A DNA stretch of 64,000 bases from Rhopalosiphum padi (taxonomy: Eukaryota; Arthropoda; Insecta; Hemiptera; Aphididae). Under the pieces are notes generated by a model that was given only the letters and a program-made list of their open reading frames with translations, had not been told where the DNA came from and made no database searches. This document shows, one piece after another, positions 52,859-64,000 of this stretch. The number at the start of each line of letters is the position of its first letter. Position 1 is the stretch's first letter. The stretch spans positions 78,284,339 to 78,348,338 of the forward strand of contig NC_083599.1 in assembly GCF_020882245.1 (NCBI RefSeq). The letters run 5' to 3'. The position numbers and the translations under genes are program-made.

Positions 52859-54623
52859 AGAGGAAATAGACATTTTGATGCGAATGGGCAAGATAGAGGA
52901 AGCATATAAAACAGTAAAAAGGTTCTTCGGAGTACGTACACTCAAAAGTGGAGCAATAGAAAATAAAGAAGGGGAGATAATTTATGAACAGGAACAGGTT
53001 GTAGATAGATGGAAAGAATACATAGAAGCACTATACAAAGAAGAAGAACTGTTTGTTACAGACTTAGAAAAGATAAACGACAATGAGCAAGATGAAGAAT
53101 ATGTAGAATATCCAGTATTAAGAGAAGAATTTGACAAAGCATTAAGAGACTTAAAACCAAAGAAAGCACGGGAATAGATGGTATCCAGGCCGAAATTTGG
53201 AAGGAAGCAGGAGAAAATATGCTGAATGAATTATTTAAACTCATTAGAGATATTTACAGAACGGCGGATATACCTACCGACGTTGTAAAGAGTGTAATTA
53301 TTCCCATACCAAAAAAGACATCAACTATAAAATGTGAACAATATCGAACCATTAGCTTACTATCGCACGCCTCAAAGATTCTAACAAAAATTATTTATAA
53401 AAGAATGGAAAGGAAAATAGAAGAAACATTATCAGAGGACCAATTTGGATTTAGAAAAAATATGGGCACGAGGGAAGCGATATTGGCTTTAAGATGGAGA
53501 AAAGAATAAGGAAAGATAAGTCAACGTTTATTGCCTTTGTTGATATTGAGAAAGCATTCGACAACGTTAACTGGGAAATAATGTTTAAAATGATGAAAAG
53601 AGCAGGAATTGCAACAAAGGAAAGAAAATTGCTCTACCAACTGTATAAAAATGAAATAGCAATTATAAAAATAGGTGATATTCAAAAAGAGTCCAAAATA
53701 AAGAAAGGTGTTAGACAGGGATGTACATTATCACCTTTAATATTTAATGCCTATATACAAGAGGCCATAGATATAATAAGAGAGAGAATACAACTAGGAA
53801 TAAAGGTAAACGGTTGCAGAATAGACATGTTGAGATTCGCAGACGATATTGCAATAATAGCGGAGAACGAAAAAGATCTAAAAACACTTTTAGAAACATT
53901 GGAACAGGTGATGGAAAAAGATTTACATATGAAAATAAACACAAAAAAAACGAAAGTACTCGTATGTAATAGATACAACAGCATAAGAACAAGTATAAAA
54001 TTAAAGGATGGTGAAAATATTGAACAGGTGGAAGACTTCATGTATTTAGGCAGCACTATAAGCTCAGATGGGAGATGCAAAAAAGAAATTATAAAAAGAA
54101 TATGCCAAGCTAAAGTGGCATTTAATAAGAAAAGAAATATTTTTACTTTAAAAAGCATTGACCTCAATATCAGGAAGAATCTGCTAAAAACGTACATCTG
54201 GAGCATTATGTTATATGGATGTGAAACATGGACTATTGCAAGAGAAGAAATGAGAAGAATAGAGGCATTCGAAATGTGGTGTTACAGGAGGATGCAAAAG
54301 ATAAGTTGGGCTGATAGAATCACTAATGAAGAAGTTTTAGAAAAGGTATCGGAGAGGAAATCAATATGGAAGAGTATACAGAAAAGACGAAACGAATTAA
54401 TAGGTCATATTTTAAGACATGATGGGCTGCTATTACTAATCTTAGAAGGTGTAATCGACGGAAAAAACCATAGGGGAAGACCAAGATTGCAATACATAAG
54501 TCTGATAATGGAAGATCAAGGATGTAACTCATACCAAGAACTGAAGAGAAAAGCTAGTGATAGAGAAGCATGGAATTTGCTGCAAACCAATCATTAGATT
54601 GAATACTGCAGAGAGAGAGAGAG
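52859..54623 (+). mobile_element. 5'-truncated LINE (LINE 3) with 12-bp duplication
   Basis: AATTGACAGTTG is found at 52847-52858 and 54624-54635, a perfect 12-bp target duplication. The insert ends in a GAGA microsatellite tail rather than poly(A). It lies in the inner hAT, making a three-level nest. Confidence 0.88.
52875..54597 (+). pseudogene. LINE 3 endonuclease-linked reverse transcriptase, two shifts
   Basis: Three consecutive frames form one reverse transcriptase lacking the endonuclease. Frame 1 (52875-53177) ends at KPKKARE just before the GIDGIQAEIWK motif, which lies in the next frame: a one-base shift near 53165. Frame 2 includes SVIIPIPKK, YRTISLLSHASKILTKI and QFGFRKNMGTREAILALR. 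A shift or small deletion near 53490 leads to frame 3 (53494-54597): FVDIEKAFDNVNW (motif A), GVRQGCTLSPLIFNAYIQ (motif B), LRFADDIAIIAE (motif C), EDFMYLGSTISSDGRC, MLYGCETWT and a closing GKNHRGRPRLQY. This type is often annotated near craniofacial-development-protein-like endonucleases; I take it as RTE-like, uncertain. Confidence 0.85.
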
Positions 54624-57116
54624 AATTGACAGTTGCTCGTGGTGGACCAATGTCGGAGGTTTCATCAGCAATTATAGATATTTGTTGATTTTTTATAACA
54701 GACTTCAATTTATTTTTTAACACTGTGTTTATTGATGCAATAATATCATTCTGTATGCGATTGATATGATATAATGCATTACGGGGTCCAGAATAAAAAT
54801 GTTCCTTTAAAATAGGATCGTATTTTGTTAAAAGTCTGACTAAAAAAAATAGGCCTCTATGGACATCACTTTCTTTTTCGTTGTGTCCACGAAATGATTT
54901 TCCCCCAATACCAAGGTACAATGTTATATCTATGAGTCTATGCATACATCGGTTATTTTTTTTTTCCCTTTCATTAAGCAACTTTTTGTTTTCCTCCATT
55001 AAAAGCAAATCTATTAAATTGGAATTTAAAAAATCTGTCATTGATGTAACACTGTTTAAATGTGATCTAAAGGTTTGGTGTAACTTAAACTTTTGACAAG
55101 CCATTTTCCAATTACTAAAACCATTTTGTGATTCGTTAATCGTTAGTCACATTCGGCAAAACCGCAAAACCACGTATACCTTATAATATTATCATAAACG
55201 AATATTGATATTATTCAACGGTCTACGGCATAGGCCATAGAGCTACCACGATTTTAAATACCGATTACCGATTCTATGTTCGTGGTTGATTGAAAATACT
55301 GATAGCATGTACTGTTGTGATATCAGGTTTTGTAAACCAAAATCAACCAGTGTGGGTCGCGATAGGACTCGGTGCTTGGACAGCGGTTACCATGATAAAA
55401 TAAATTAATAAAATAAAATTGTGATAAATTTATTTTGTCATGGCAGTTACTAACCACGATATATTTTTTTTTTTATTTTTCCAATATTCTTATTTCTTAC
55501 ATTTTACCGTTTACGGACATGTTGAAATATTATGTTGAAACATAATATTATGTAAATGGAAGGGGGGTTTGTTCGCATTGTTCACAGAGTAGTCAAGTGC
55601 CTACTCTGACTACCCCTAGCGCACGCTTATGCCAGTCATAAGCTTTTGCAAGTAGCATGACCGGTAAAAATTTAGGTACATAAGCTATGCTATCAAGAAT
55701 CGTTAGACACAACATACCTTTCATACCTTGTCAAGCACATCGTACAATTACATTTATTGAACACTGTTGTTCTGCTAGCACCACAATCAGTCATTTTTTT
55801 CAGTATTAGAAAGTCTTTATGTGTTTTTTAATTCAAGCACTAAGTGTTATTTTTATTTAAACAATAAATTATTGGAAGTTGATATCAAATTAAAATTACG
55901 TAATTTATCGATGACACGGTGGACTGCTCGTGCTGAATCGATTAAGGCTGTTTGGATTTTATTTGAATATATACTAGACGTATTGAAAGAATTAATTAAT
56001 GATACAAATATTGACAATAAAACACGAGCTCAAGCATTAGGTCTCGAAAAAAAAATGTTATCATTTGATTTTAAAGTATGAATTTATTTAATGAAACATA
56101 TTATGTATCAAATGAAAGTTTTAACCGAACAACTCGAAACTGAAAACTTAAATATTATCGATGCTATTCTTATTTTGAGTCTTGCATAAAATCCTTAAAA
56201 GAAATAAATGAAGATGAGTCTCAAATAAATAATATTATAACTAGTGCTGAAATATTTGCTAAAAAAACTTAACGTTGATTCTAATGCAGATTTTAATAGG
56301 TTTCACAGACAACGAAATTGACTAAAAAAATGAATGTAATTCTTCTACACAAGCAATATTTAATTTACAAACATTTTATAGGAAAGAATTTAAAGAGGTA
56401 TTGGACACGATAATTAATGAATCTGCTAATAATTTAAGAGATTGTTTTAAAATAGTTAAACCAATATTTAAAATATTAAGCATACCAACAAAAAATTATA
56501 TTAGAACCGAAGATGTCGAAAAAGCTTGTGGATTATTTCCACCTTCATTGGTTACTGATTACGATGCTATATTATGTCAAATAAACATACTTCGTCATAA
56601 AACGGAACATGAAAATACAAGAAGATTTACGTAGAAGGTTTTGAATGTTTCTGAATCGTTGAAAACTCTTGTTCCTGTAGCAAATTCACTTTGTGGATTA
56701 AGTTTTACAGCACCCGTGACAACAGCCTCTAACGAACGTTCGTTTAGTAAATTAAAAATTATTAAAAACCACCTTCGTACAAAAATGGCAGCAAATAGAC
56801 TTGATGACTTCATGATTTTAAACTCGGACAAAGATATCGTTGATAACTTAAATTTGGAAGATCTGATAATCAATTGGGCTGCATTAAAAGAACGTCGAAT
56901 CAAAATTAATTTTTTTTTTATTTCTATAGAAGTGTGAACTATAAATTTAAATACGTTTGTTAGTTACTTACAAATTTTAATTTTAATAGGATGTTATTTA
57001 TACATAACAATGTCTTTACAAAAAGGTCTCATTAAATTCAGGTAGGTAAAATAAATATTAAAGTCGGCATTTTATTATTTTGACACCCCCATGAATAATT
57101 TTTCGCGCCAGCCCTG

Positions 57117-58604
57117 TTTGGTAATACACAAGAAGCGTCCAAGCTGTGTTACTTTATTACATTAGATAAGAAACTCCTATATTATTTATATTGTTATCAG
57201 TGGAGCTCCGTAGCAGTTGCCATCATTTTGTTGGTGGGCAAAACATCACATTTATTATACAAAAATTAATACTTAGCATATAAAATACTATTTAATTCAA
57301 TCCAAAAAACAGGATTAATCGATAGTGGAGTTCGTTATCTTATCGTTATACCTATATAATTCTGTGTTATTACGTCTAAACTACTCGTCCAAATATCAAT
57401 TTTTATGTATCGATATACTCCGAACAATAATTATCAGAAATATCACATAATATCAGGATATTTAACTAAAAATGTATGTTATCATTCAAAAAAGTAAAAT
57501 CTTTAAAGTTATAAAGATAAAAAATTTAAAAAAAATTGATAAAATGTAATTCTATTTCGACTGCAAATTATGTAAAAAAATGTTAAAAGATTTTGAAATA
57601 ATGAGTGAGATTCACTGTGTATATACTTTTTGAAAATATCAATTTATTTACAATTTTAAAAATTATTTTTGATTTTTAAAACTTTTTATTAAAAATGTTG
57701 TATAATTTTAGTTTCACATCTCGATTAAACGTCTTTGACAATTAATGGATTCACATAGAATCCTCTGGAAATTCCGATTCTAAAATTATCGATTGATTAT
57801 TTTTGTAGAAATTATACCAATTTAAAACATGATGTTGTAGTCGGCAAGAAGTCCAGAAACAAAAGAAAAAATCTGCGCACAGTATTGCCCAACAAGCGCT
57901 AAATGATACAACTCGATAAACCATGTCATATTTTATCTGAAAAATATTGATTTAAAAATGTTAAATGTATAATATATTATGATAATATATTTATAATGTA
58001 TATATATTATTTATACATTATGCAATTCCTATATGTTATTATTAAGCCTATTGTTAGTAGCGATTAAAATTAGGTCGCATTAGAACGATGGCTGATGTTT
58101 AATACGTCAATAAAGAGGGTCCTAAAGATTGTTTGTCCTATCACTGATTTGTGAGTGAATAGGCGAGTGTTAATAATATTATTGGTGTATAATACGAGGA
58201 GACGAAAAAAAAGATTTAAGATTGAAGAGAATAATGACTTATAAAAATAATTTTTGAGAACTAGCCGCCCCCGTGCAACTTTGTTGACCGTACAAAATGC
58301 ACCACTGTTAAATGCTGCCTAATACTAACATTCAACGTAACTCCACAGCGCGTACTTCTAACACATGCTACCTAAGTTTAAATAGTCACTTCTTAGCACG
58401 TATAACTGATATATTCTCTATATGGTTAGCCAGTAGCTGTGACCTTACGGTACTAGACTCCCTAGTATGTCCTACAGAGGTAATTTCTCTTTGACTTGCA
58501 AGCTGCTAGATTCTTTAGCACAAAATTGCAATGCGCTTCTATTTGACTTGCAAGACACTGTGTGTTCTTAAAAGAAGTCCCTTCCGTTCGGTATACTTTA
58601 GTCT
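57117..58604. other. Intergenic DNA, no gene recognised
   Basis: CAGTGGAGCTCCGTAGCAG at 57200 looks like the start of a hAT terminal repeat but has no partner. The part at 58250-58560 is less AT-rich and begins AGCCGCCCCCGTGCAAC; it may be a transposon fragment. No coding sequence was supported. Confidence 0.35.
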
Positions 58605-60232
58605 AGGTTAGGACCATACGTCCTGTTTTTTTACAGGATTGTCCTTTATTTCAGCATTATGTCCTGTTGTCCTGACAAACTTCTTTCTGGACGTTTTTTG
58701 TCCAGTTTTTTTTTCTGATCAAATTGTTATTTATTATTATTTATTATTATATTTTGTTTTTACAGTTAAACCACGAAAAAATCTATTTAAAATTATAAAA
58801 ACAATTTACAAAAAAAATATTTTCCTGTGCTCATATAAAATGTGAATCTATAATAGTAAATCATTATCCTTTTTCCATTCCACAGATGTTAGATGAACTT
58901 AAATCCATTAAATTTTTAACAATTATGCAAACATCAAACCATAAAAATTTAAAACGGGTTCCAATTCTAATTCGGTATTATAACCCCCTAGAAGGAGTAA
59001 AAATAAGTGTTAGAATTTATGAATTTAAACTGAAAAATATCAAATATTTTATCAGATTATATAATGAATGTTTAAAAAAAAATATAATTTATTAAATAAT
59101 GTTGTTGCATTTTCGAGTGACAACTGCAATACAAATTTTGGTGGCGTCTCGAGAAAAGGCTTAAATAACGTTATTGCAATTCCAAATTAAAAATTAAAAA
59201 GAAATATTTCCGGTATTGACTGTGCTGCTCATATTCCGCACAATGATATGCATATTAGTGCTGATATTTTGCTAACTGAAATTGAACTCATAATTAACAA
59301 AATATTTCAGTATATTCATATTTATATAGTTCCTATAGACAAATTAAAGGATTTTTGCGATTTTGTTAGTATTGAGATTGAGTACAAAATTATTTTAGGA
59401 TCTTTAAAAACGCGTTGGTTTTCCTTTCAGCCAGCTGTTTCTAGAATAATAGATTTATATTCTACATTTAAATCATATTTTATGTCACAAGAAAAGTGAC
59501 CTACAGTCTTAAGAGCTTTTTGCTGTGAGCGATCTTGGAGTGTGTCGCGAAAAATCTGTTAATAGTTTTATTAGTATGTATTTATATGTATATATAGGTA
59601 TATATATATATATATATATATAATATACTTTACATGTTATATGTATTGGTGTGCCGTGAAAATTGTGTAGGAGGCGAAGTATGCCACACGGTTAAAAAGG
59701 TTGAAAACTACTGTTTTAGAGTATTCAATGACTATTCCCGGAATTAACACGTCGGTAGAAAGAGTATTTTTTATTACACACGTTTTATGGATAGATGAAA
59801 AAAATCGTAAAACAACGTTTTAAAAATGTTTCATATACAGAATTACATACATTTCTTTTAGAACACTAATAATTATTAAAATTAATTAGTTCTTCAGAAA
59901 AATATAAAAAATTAAATAGTGAAGACATGTCTGAACAATCGTCATCAAAATGTTTTAATAAGGTTTTTTTAAAAAAAGTTAAATACATGAAATTAATCTT
60001 ATACAGCGTTATTACAAATTATGTTTTTTCAAAATTAAAAATCAATAAAATATATATAAATATATTAAGATATTACTATTTAAAAAAAATTTTATTATTA
60101 TTAATTTTGTCCTGTATTTTTTTTTCTAAAATGGATAATTGTGATTTTCTTTTAAGCATTCTGACGTTATTTATAGATCTGTACCTAAACTATACAACCA
60201 AAATAATATACTGCGCTTATCAATATTTGTAA
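58605..60232 (+). pseudogene. Decayed hAT transposase (ZNF862/SCAND3-like)
   Basis: A GTCCTG-rich leader at 58605-58730 is followed by frame pieces. 58886-59095 encodes a poorly conserved N-terminal part. 59100-59515 has VVAFSSDNCNTNFGG (catalytic Asp region), ISGIDCAAHIPHNDMHISADIL, FCDFVSIEIEYKIILGSLKTRWFSFQPAV and TFKSYFMSQEK. A TA microsatellite (59599-59622) and unrelated sequence intervene. 59725-59825 carries IPGINTSVERVFFITHVLW, the ERxF dimerisation motif. The tail (SSSEKYKK) lies at 59900. Several stops and shifts occur. It is inactive and old compared with the other hAT copies. Confidence 0.65.
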
Positions 60233-61168
60233 ATATATAATTTCAATATTTTCCAAATATTTTCATTATTAATAAACTTTATTTTATTTTTTACTTTATT
60301 TTATTACATGGGTTTATTTTAACGCTTACCAATGTACAATATCACCACCACGCCACTACTACATCAAGCAAATATATCTAATACTTCGAGATCATGCTCC
60401 ATCGTCGACGTAGTTATAGCACGCACACAATAATGTGAAAAATACACCAATAACGTTAAAAGATTTCACTTATTGAGTGTGCTACTGTTCACATTTTTCA
60501 GTATGGCAGACAAATCAAATGTACCGATTAAATACATAGTGATGTGATCGCGGTAATGGGAACAGTTTGCAACGGTTACAAGGAACTCAATAAGAAATCG
60601 ATTTTTCTTCCTTGGTACATACGGAATACTGTTTTTACTTTTCTTCATGCTACTTACGATAAACCAAAACAAATTAAGTGTTAACGAGTCTATTTTGAAC
60701 CCGAGACCGCTGAGTATGAGTATATGAAGTATTATTCTTTATTTTGCGCCACCCAATTAATATTCCAAGACAAATTATACATTAAAACCTTCCCCGTAAC
60801 CTGACTGATCTATCGGTGAAAAATATATTTAAATCTATTTAGAGTACTTTTTCGATACAAAAAATAGCTTCTATTTTATTATAGTACAAATGTAGTGAAT
60901 GTATCTAGAATGAGATAATGGATTAAAGGTTATAGTTTCTGAGAGAGGAAGATAATGGAGGAAGCAGAGGTACATGAGTGGTTGACATAATATTTTTATA
61001 AATTAATCTACCCAGTTACCTAAAATCGAATTAAAGAAAAAACTTAAATGTAAACAAATTAAAAAATTAAAATTAGATAATATGTATAGTGTATACAATG
61101 TTATAAAATAGATGTTGTTAAATTTAATACCACTATAACATTTTAAATTGTTACTGTATTTTTATTAC
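60233..61168. other. Intergenic or intronic DNA
   Basis: Downstream exons of the RING-CH gene are expected on the minus strand here or beyond, but I could not recognise a second transmembrane exon. A 68-codon minus-strand frame at 60466-60672 (CSHYRDHITMYLIGTF) has no known domain. Confidence 0.35.
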
Positions 61169-62028
61169 CTGTACATCTGTGTTGAAAATATGCTCGGTTA
61201 TAGAAAATCCTATGTACGAAAATAAGGATATAAATGGTAATGTAATAACCAACACACATCCGTCATAAAATAATTCTTTAATTTCTTCTATGCTTTCACT
61301 ACTGAAAAACCATGCTTTAATTGATCCTAGTAATGAATATCTATAATATAATGAATATACTAAATTAGTCGTGTAATTTTATATTAAAATTTATTTTATT
61401 TTTACATTGTAATAGTATAATTTTATTTGTAAAAATGACGAAGTAATATCGTATAAAATATAATTGTTCACCATAAAATAGTGTATTGTTTTTATATTTC
61501 AATATTACTTTGTGACCCGTCTGGTTTTATATACAAATGTACAAATTTCACAAACAGTAGAGCTGGCTTGAAGGAGCCATTTTTCTAAACATGTTTTATG
61601 CACCTTAGATATACTCCCACGACAAAAGCAAGGAGAGATGCATTTATTTGATTCATCCAAATCAGACTGTAAACATATTCTACAAAGATTGGGTGCTGAA
61701 AATATATAGAACAAGAACTTGTAGTAGATAAAAATAAAATAATTACTTCTTTTGTAGGTTTATATTAACTTGGAATTTCAGAGTCATTGAATCCAGATGA
61801 TGTAGGTACCAAATTATCTGTTCTTATTTCATTTCCCGAAGCTTCAATAGGAACTTTTTCATTAATTGATGAACTTAATTCATTTTCTCTAGTGCTAGAG
61901 TACGAATCTTGATTTTCAATATTGAGAGTACCTACAAATTTCTAAAATGTATTAATATACAATATTTTTCTAACAAATGAAATAAGATCAATACCTGGGA
62001 ATAAAATATGTACTATAGCTTCTGACAT
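61169..62028 (-). CDS. MARCH-type RING-CH E3 ubiquitin ligase (partial)
   Basis: Four minus-strand exons: 61995-62028, 61770-61931, 61509-61695 and 61169-61340, with GT-AG sites and matching phases (1, 1, 2, 0). The start is MSEAIVHILFPG. Exon 2 is a Ser/Glu-rich disordered linker. Exon 3 is a C4HC3 RING-CH finger: CRIC, CISPCFCRGS, KVHKTCLEKWL and CEIC. Exon 4 holds the first transmembrane helix (GCVLVITLPFISLFSYIGFSI). MARCH proteins are membrane-bound ligases that ubiquitinate surface and endosomal proteins. The second membrane helix and tail are not found in the window, so the gene is incomplete or its last exons are diverged or missing. It is the clearest host gene here. Confidence 0.72.
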
Positions 62029-63406
62029 ATTTTCTGTTCAATTTTTTAAAACTATTGTTGTCATTAATTTAATCATGTTTTATTTATTAACTAACTTAAA
62101 ACCGTTTTTTTGTCATAGAAACTTTATAAATATATTATTTTATATTGAACTATGAACAGGTGCATGTTTAAAAATATTGGACGGAATAATAAGTGAGCAT
62201 GGAATTATCATTTTTTTTTTTTAGAGAGCCAGCTTTGAGAATGATTTGGGTCAGCCTGCTTAGAACTCTGATTTAACGTAAAGGTGTTTCTAAACTATAG
62301 CATACCTACTTTCTGTATCTCTCAAATCTTTAATTGTTAAGGGGGACTTTGAAACTGCAAAGCCCCTTAAAAAAAAACATTTACTTGTAAAAAATAATTA
62401 ATTAAAAATAAAATTTTGTCTAAATAAAAAATATTTCATTTTCTTTGTTTATTGTTATTGAAGGCCACAAAATCCAAAAATTATAGTTATTATGATGGGA
62501 ATTTTAGTTAAGTAATTTGGACAACGATCGCTGATTCAGTGGAATTACTTTTGTGATGACACAAAGTCAGTGACCTGCTTATAAATAGAAACATATAAAA
62601 TCAAAAAACAAGTATTCATGCTCCTGATAGTGTTCGGAAAAAACGCCATAGGTGTTTTCCTCGTGGTCCCACATTACCACGTTTTCATTACCTCCTCGAA
62701 ATTTAGAAATAAATGTCTTAGTACCCATGAACACACAGTGTTTTAAATTCGAAAATATCTGGCCAAAATTAAAATATCATATTTTTATTTTTATTTTTTC
62801 AACAATTCGTTCAATTGAGTAATTTTATATTATGATTCATGCTATTTTACTTTTCTACCATTTTTTATGTTTTTACCCATTAAATTAAATTTTTTTTCAA
62901 ATTATAAATTTTATAGTTTTAAGTTAACAGTGTAGGTACATTGATAATTAAATGTATGCATTTTACAATAGGTACCTATATTAATAATTAATTGACAATT
63001 CATAGGTAATTTTTGTATATTTTTAATTTTCTTCGTCCGTTTCTACTTTACTTTCGTCCGCGTTTGAATCATTGTCGGAATCGTTCTCTTCTAATAGCCG
63101 CTTGACTTCAACGGAGAAAAATCTGTTTTGATTAACTTCTTAAATTCCGCTTATTTTAGGATCTGAGGATAGAAGTAGCCTGTTAATTAAGTCCGTATTC
63201 GTATAAATTAGTTATGTTTTTCTTGTGTAATTTGATACCTTTTTAAATCCTTATTTTGGGATTCGTGAGCCTCTTTACTCAACTGACCAATTGGTATTAC
63301 AAAAGAACTTATTATTACAAACCCATGAATCAGTATTTTATGTACGCTGTGTGGCATGTTATACCATTCACACAATCTTGCATACAGATTTGCAGTATCC
63401 CAACAA
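62029..63406. other. AT-rich intergenic DNA with one exon-like frame
   Basis: Nothing is recognisable except a minus-strand frame at 63023-63138: after TTTAAG it encodes RFFSVEVKRLLEENDSDNDS and an acidic end to a TAA. It may be the last exon of an unidentified protein; confidence is low. A GGGGGACTTTG...CAAAGCCCC inverted repeat lies near 62340-62368. Confidence 0.35.
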
Positions 63407-64000
63407 CAGTGGCGTCATTTGGGGGGGCAGACTATGGCAAATGCCCCACTCTAAGACATTTTAAGAAGTCGGCAAATTCTTTGTCCTATGATCAAATGCT
63501 AAAATCGGTAAATACTAAATTTGTATTTACTATTTTGTACTCAGAAATCAGATAATATTCTCTTTTAAATACACATTCACGGTTTATTAAAATGTTGGGA
63601 AACACTGGCTCCTCCTCGGCTTATGACAATCGTTATTACGCGAAACGGCGAAACACTTTTATGGAATATCTAGAGAAATTCTAAAAATAGGTATACAACA
63701 ACAAATTGATAGTTTTGATATCATCGAACGCCGATTGCCGACTACCATGATATAATCATTAATTAGTATTACTATTTATTACTATTATTGTATTATTACT
63801 TATTATACATAACAATATTTATATTATTATTAATATCTGATTATTCTGATTTATTGCTTTGTAATTAAAATATTAAATTTAAAATGAGTGAAGTTTCTAC
63901 AAAGAAAAGAAAAAGAATAAAACTAGAATGTTTGATTTGTGGCAGTGTATTTGATGATGACTACCGTAGCAAACACGAAAATAATATACACGGAGGAAAA
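63407..64000 (+). mobile_element. Left end of another hAT element
   Basis: CAGTGGCGTCATTTGGGGGG at 63407 is a typical hAT terminus followed by an inner inverted GGCAAATGCCCC. Its transposase gene starts at 63884. The other end is outside the window, so the duplication (left flank CCCAACAA) cannot be tested. Confidence 0.6.
63884..64000 (+). CDS. hAT transposase N-terminus with C2H2-like finger (partial)
   Basis: ATG 63884 opens a Lys/Arg-rich start (STKKRKRIKLE) and then CLICGSVFDDDYRSKHENNIHGGK, a finger with C-x2-C and H-x4-H. This finger opens many ZMYM-like hAT transposases of aphids. The frame is open at the right edge after 39 codons. Family assignment rests on this finger and on the hAT terminus 480 bp upstream. 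Confidence 0.55.
   Translation, partial: MSEVSTKKRKRIKLECLICGSVFDDDYRSKHENNIHGGK

Larger units (their letters stand above)
51680..55137 (-). pseudogene. Inner hAT transposase, deleted and interrupted
   Basis: The minus-strand remains begin near 55137 with GFSNWKMACQKFKLHQ, lacking the N-terminal finger, and continue KSFRGHNEKESDVHRGLF and ISIIADETSDI to the LINE at 54636. Past the LINE, coding resumes at about 52800 with VHCYGHCLNLVLVDSLGR and the SNTRWACRAEAVSAVKSDYG block to 52151, then 51988-52191, and the C-terminal dimerisation part SCSCERSFSKLSIVKSKLRS ends near 51680. About 100 residues around the second catalytic Asp (the SYDGA region) are missing. Stops and shifts separate the last three pieces. 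Non-functional. Confidence 0.78.
51411..55631 (-). mobile_element. Nested hAT element (inner), with LINE inside
   Basis: Ends are inverted: CATAAGCGTGCAGGGTAGTCA at the left and the inverse of CATAAGCGTGCGCTAGGGG at the right. The 8-bp flanks are CCTGTCAT (51403-51410) and CCAGTCAT (55632-55639), 7 of 8 identical, and the latter encodes the usual QS of the outer transposase. A LINE occupies 52859-54623. Without it the element is about 2.4 kb, so it is internally deleted. Confidence 0.82.
50006..56937 (+). pseudogene. ZMYM1-like hAT transposase, interrupted
   Basis: From 50006 one frame runs to 51410 with a TGA at 50471-50473. It includes SLGPFQPKLVKLPIDI, a TTF-type finger (FCSNWYREYPYLEYS, CYICGLFPSG), GIRHWHKM, FRGDGDEKNGNFYQ, IMADTSPDLSHKDKLSV and NSLDLNNIAF. 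There the inner hAT begins. Beyond it, from 55632, the protein resumes with FASSMTGK, IPFIPCQAHR, LRNLSMTRWTARAESIKAVW and LGLEKKMLSFDF, then in broken pieces to the dimerisation block APVTTASNERSFSKLKIIKN at about 56700-56820. Several stops and shifts occur between 56080 and 56640. The two halves meet at the expected residue, showing one original gene. It is dead. Confidence 0.8.
49889..57116 (+). mobile_element. hAT element (outer), split by a second hAT
   Basis: A plus-strand ZMYM1-like hAT whose coding parts lie at 50006-51410 and 55632-56937. The right end at 57116 is an inverted form of CAGGGCTGGCGCGAAAAATT, typical of this hAT group. The left terminal repeat was not found, so 49889, an exon-like start after TTATAG, is only a lower bound. 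Between the halves sits the element at 51411-55631. Confidence 0.65.

Noticed and set aside
59927..60232. Independent membrane protein gene
   Set aside because: It follows the dimerisation motif of a decayed hAT and is probably its tail; the hydrophobicity comes from AT-rich codons.

Overview
The window reads as nuclear DNA of an insect, most likely an aphid. It is AT-rich, genes are split by short GT-AG introns, intergenic DNA is full of short TACCTA-type strings, and transposons of families common in aphids fill most of it. The species assignment is inference; no ribosomal or organelle marker is present. Very little of the 64 kb looks like ordinary host gene: a partial MARCH-type RING-CH ubiquitin ligase (61169-62028, minus), a small spliced zinc-knuckle gene (2947-3591, plus), and the ruin of a FLYWCH-MULE-RING gene (18563-25994, minus).

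Layout. 1-1797: a spliced minus-strand gene joining a THAP zinc finger to a Helitron Rep-helicase N-terminal region; it runs off the left edge. 2947-3591: zinc-knuckle gene. 4469-8899: a complete hAT transposon with perfect 8-bp target duplication and a four-exon transposase. 11259-13755: a piggyBac element at TTAA with one frameshift. 14002-18358: a P-type element with THAP transposase, long inverted repeats and an internal minisatellite. 18563-25994: the MULE-RING gene, broken by another MULE (with a LINE inside it), a TTAA MITE, a GC-rich retro-insertion and a second LINE. 28076-45267: a 17.2-kb Polinton/Maverick with type B DNA polymerase, chromodomain integrase, packaging ATPase, parvovirus-type phospholipase A2 protein, adenain-like protease, duplicated minor capsid genes and major capsid gene. 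45681-48181: BED-finger hAT remnant. 49318-49526: three hairpins with one shared loop and unrelated stems. 49889-57116: a hAT remnant split by an opposite-strand hAT that is itself split by a LINE. 58605-60232: a decayed hAT. 63407-64000: left end of another hAT running off the window.

How it works together. In the Polinton the replication gene (polymerase, plus) converges on integrase, a conserved unknown and the ATPase (minus); the ATPase is divergent from the virion block (phospholipase, protease, two minor capsid genes, small gene, major capsid, all plus) across a 48-bp gap. The left 6 kb is an accessory zone with a broken BIR (inhibitor-of-apoptosis) gene, a possible Pol III RNA, an intron-containing gene and small coiled-coil genes. 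Core genes are open, but the protease has lost two expected catalytic residues, one minor capsid copy has a stop, and several accessory genes are broken, so this copy is probably an inactive provirus-like relic, although a young one.

Exons and introns were placed by eye from splice sites and reading phase. Several frameshifts lie in A or T runs and could be assembly errors. No database search was possible; family names rest on recognised motifs.
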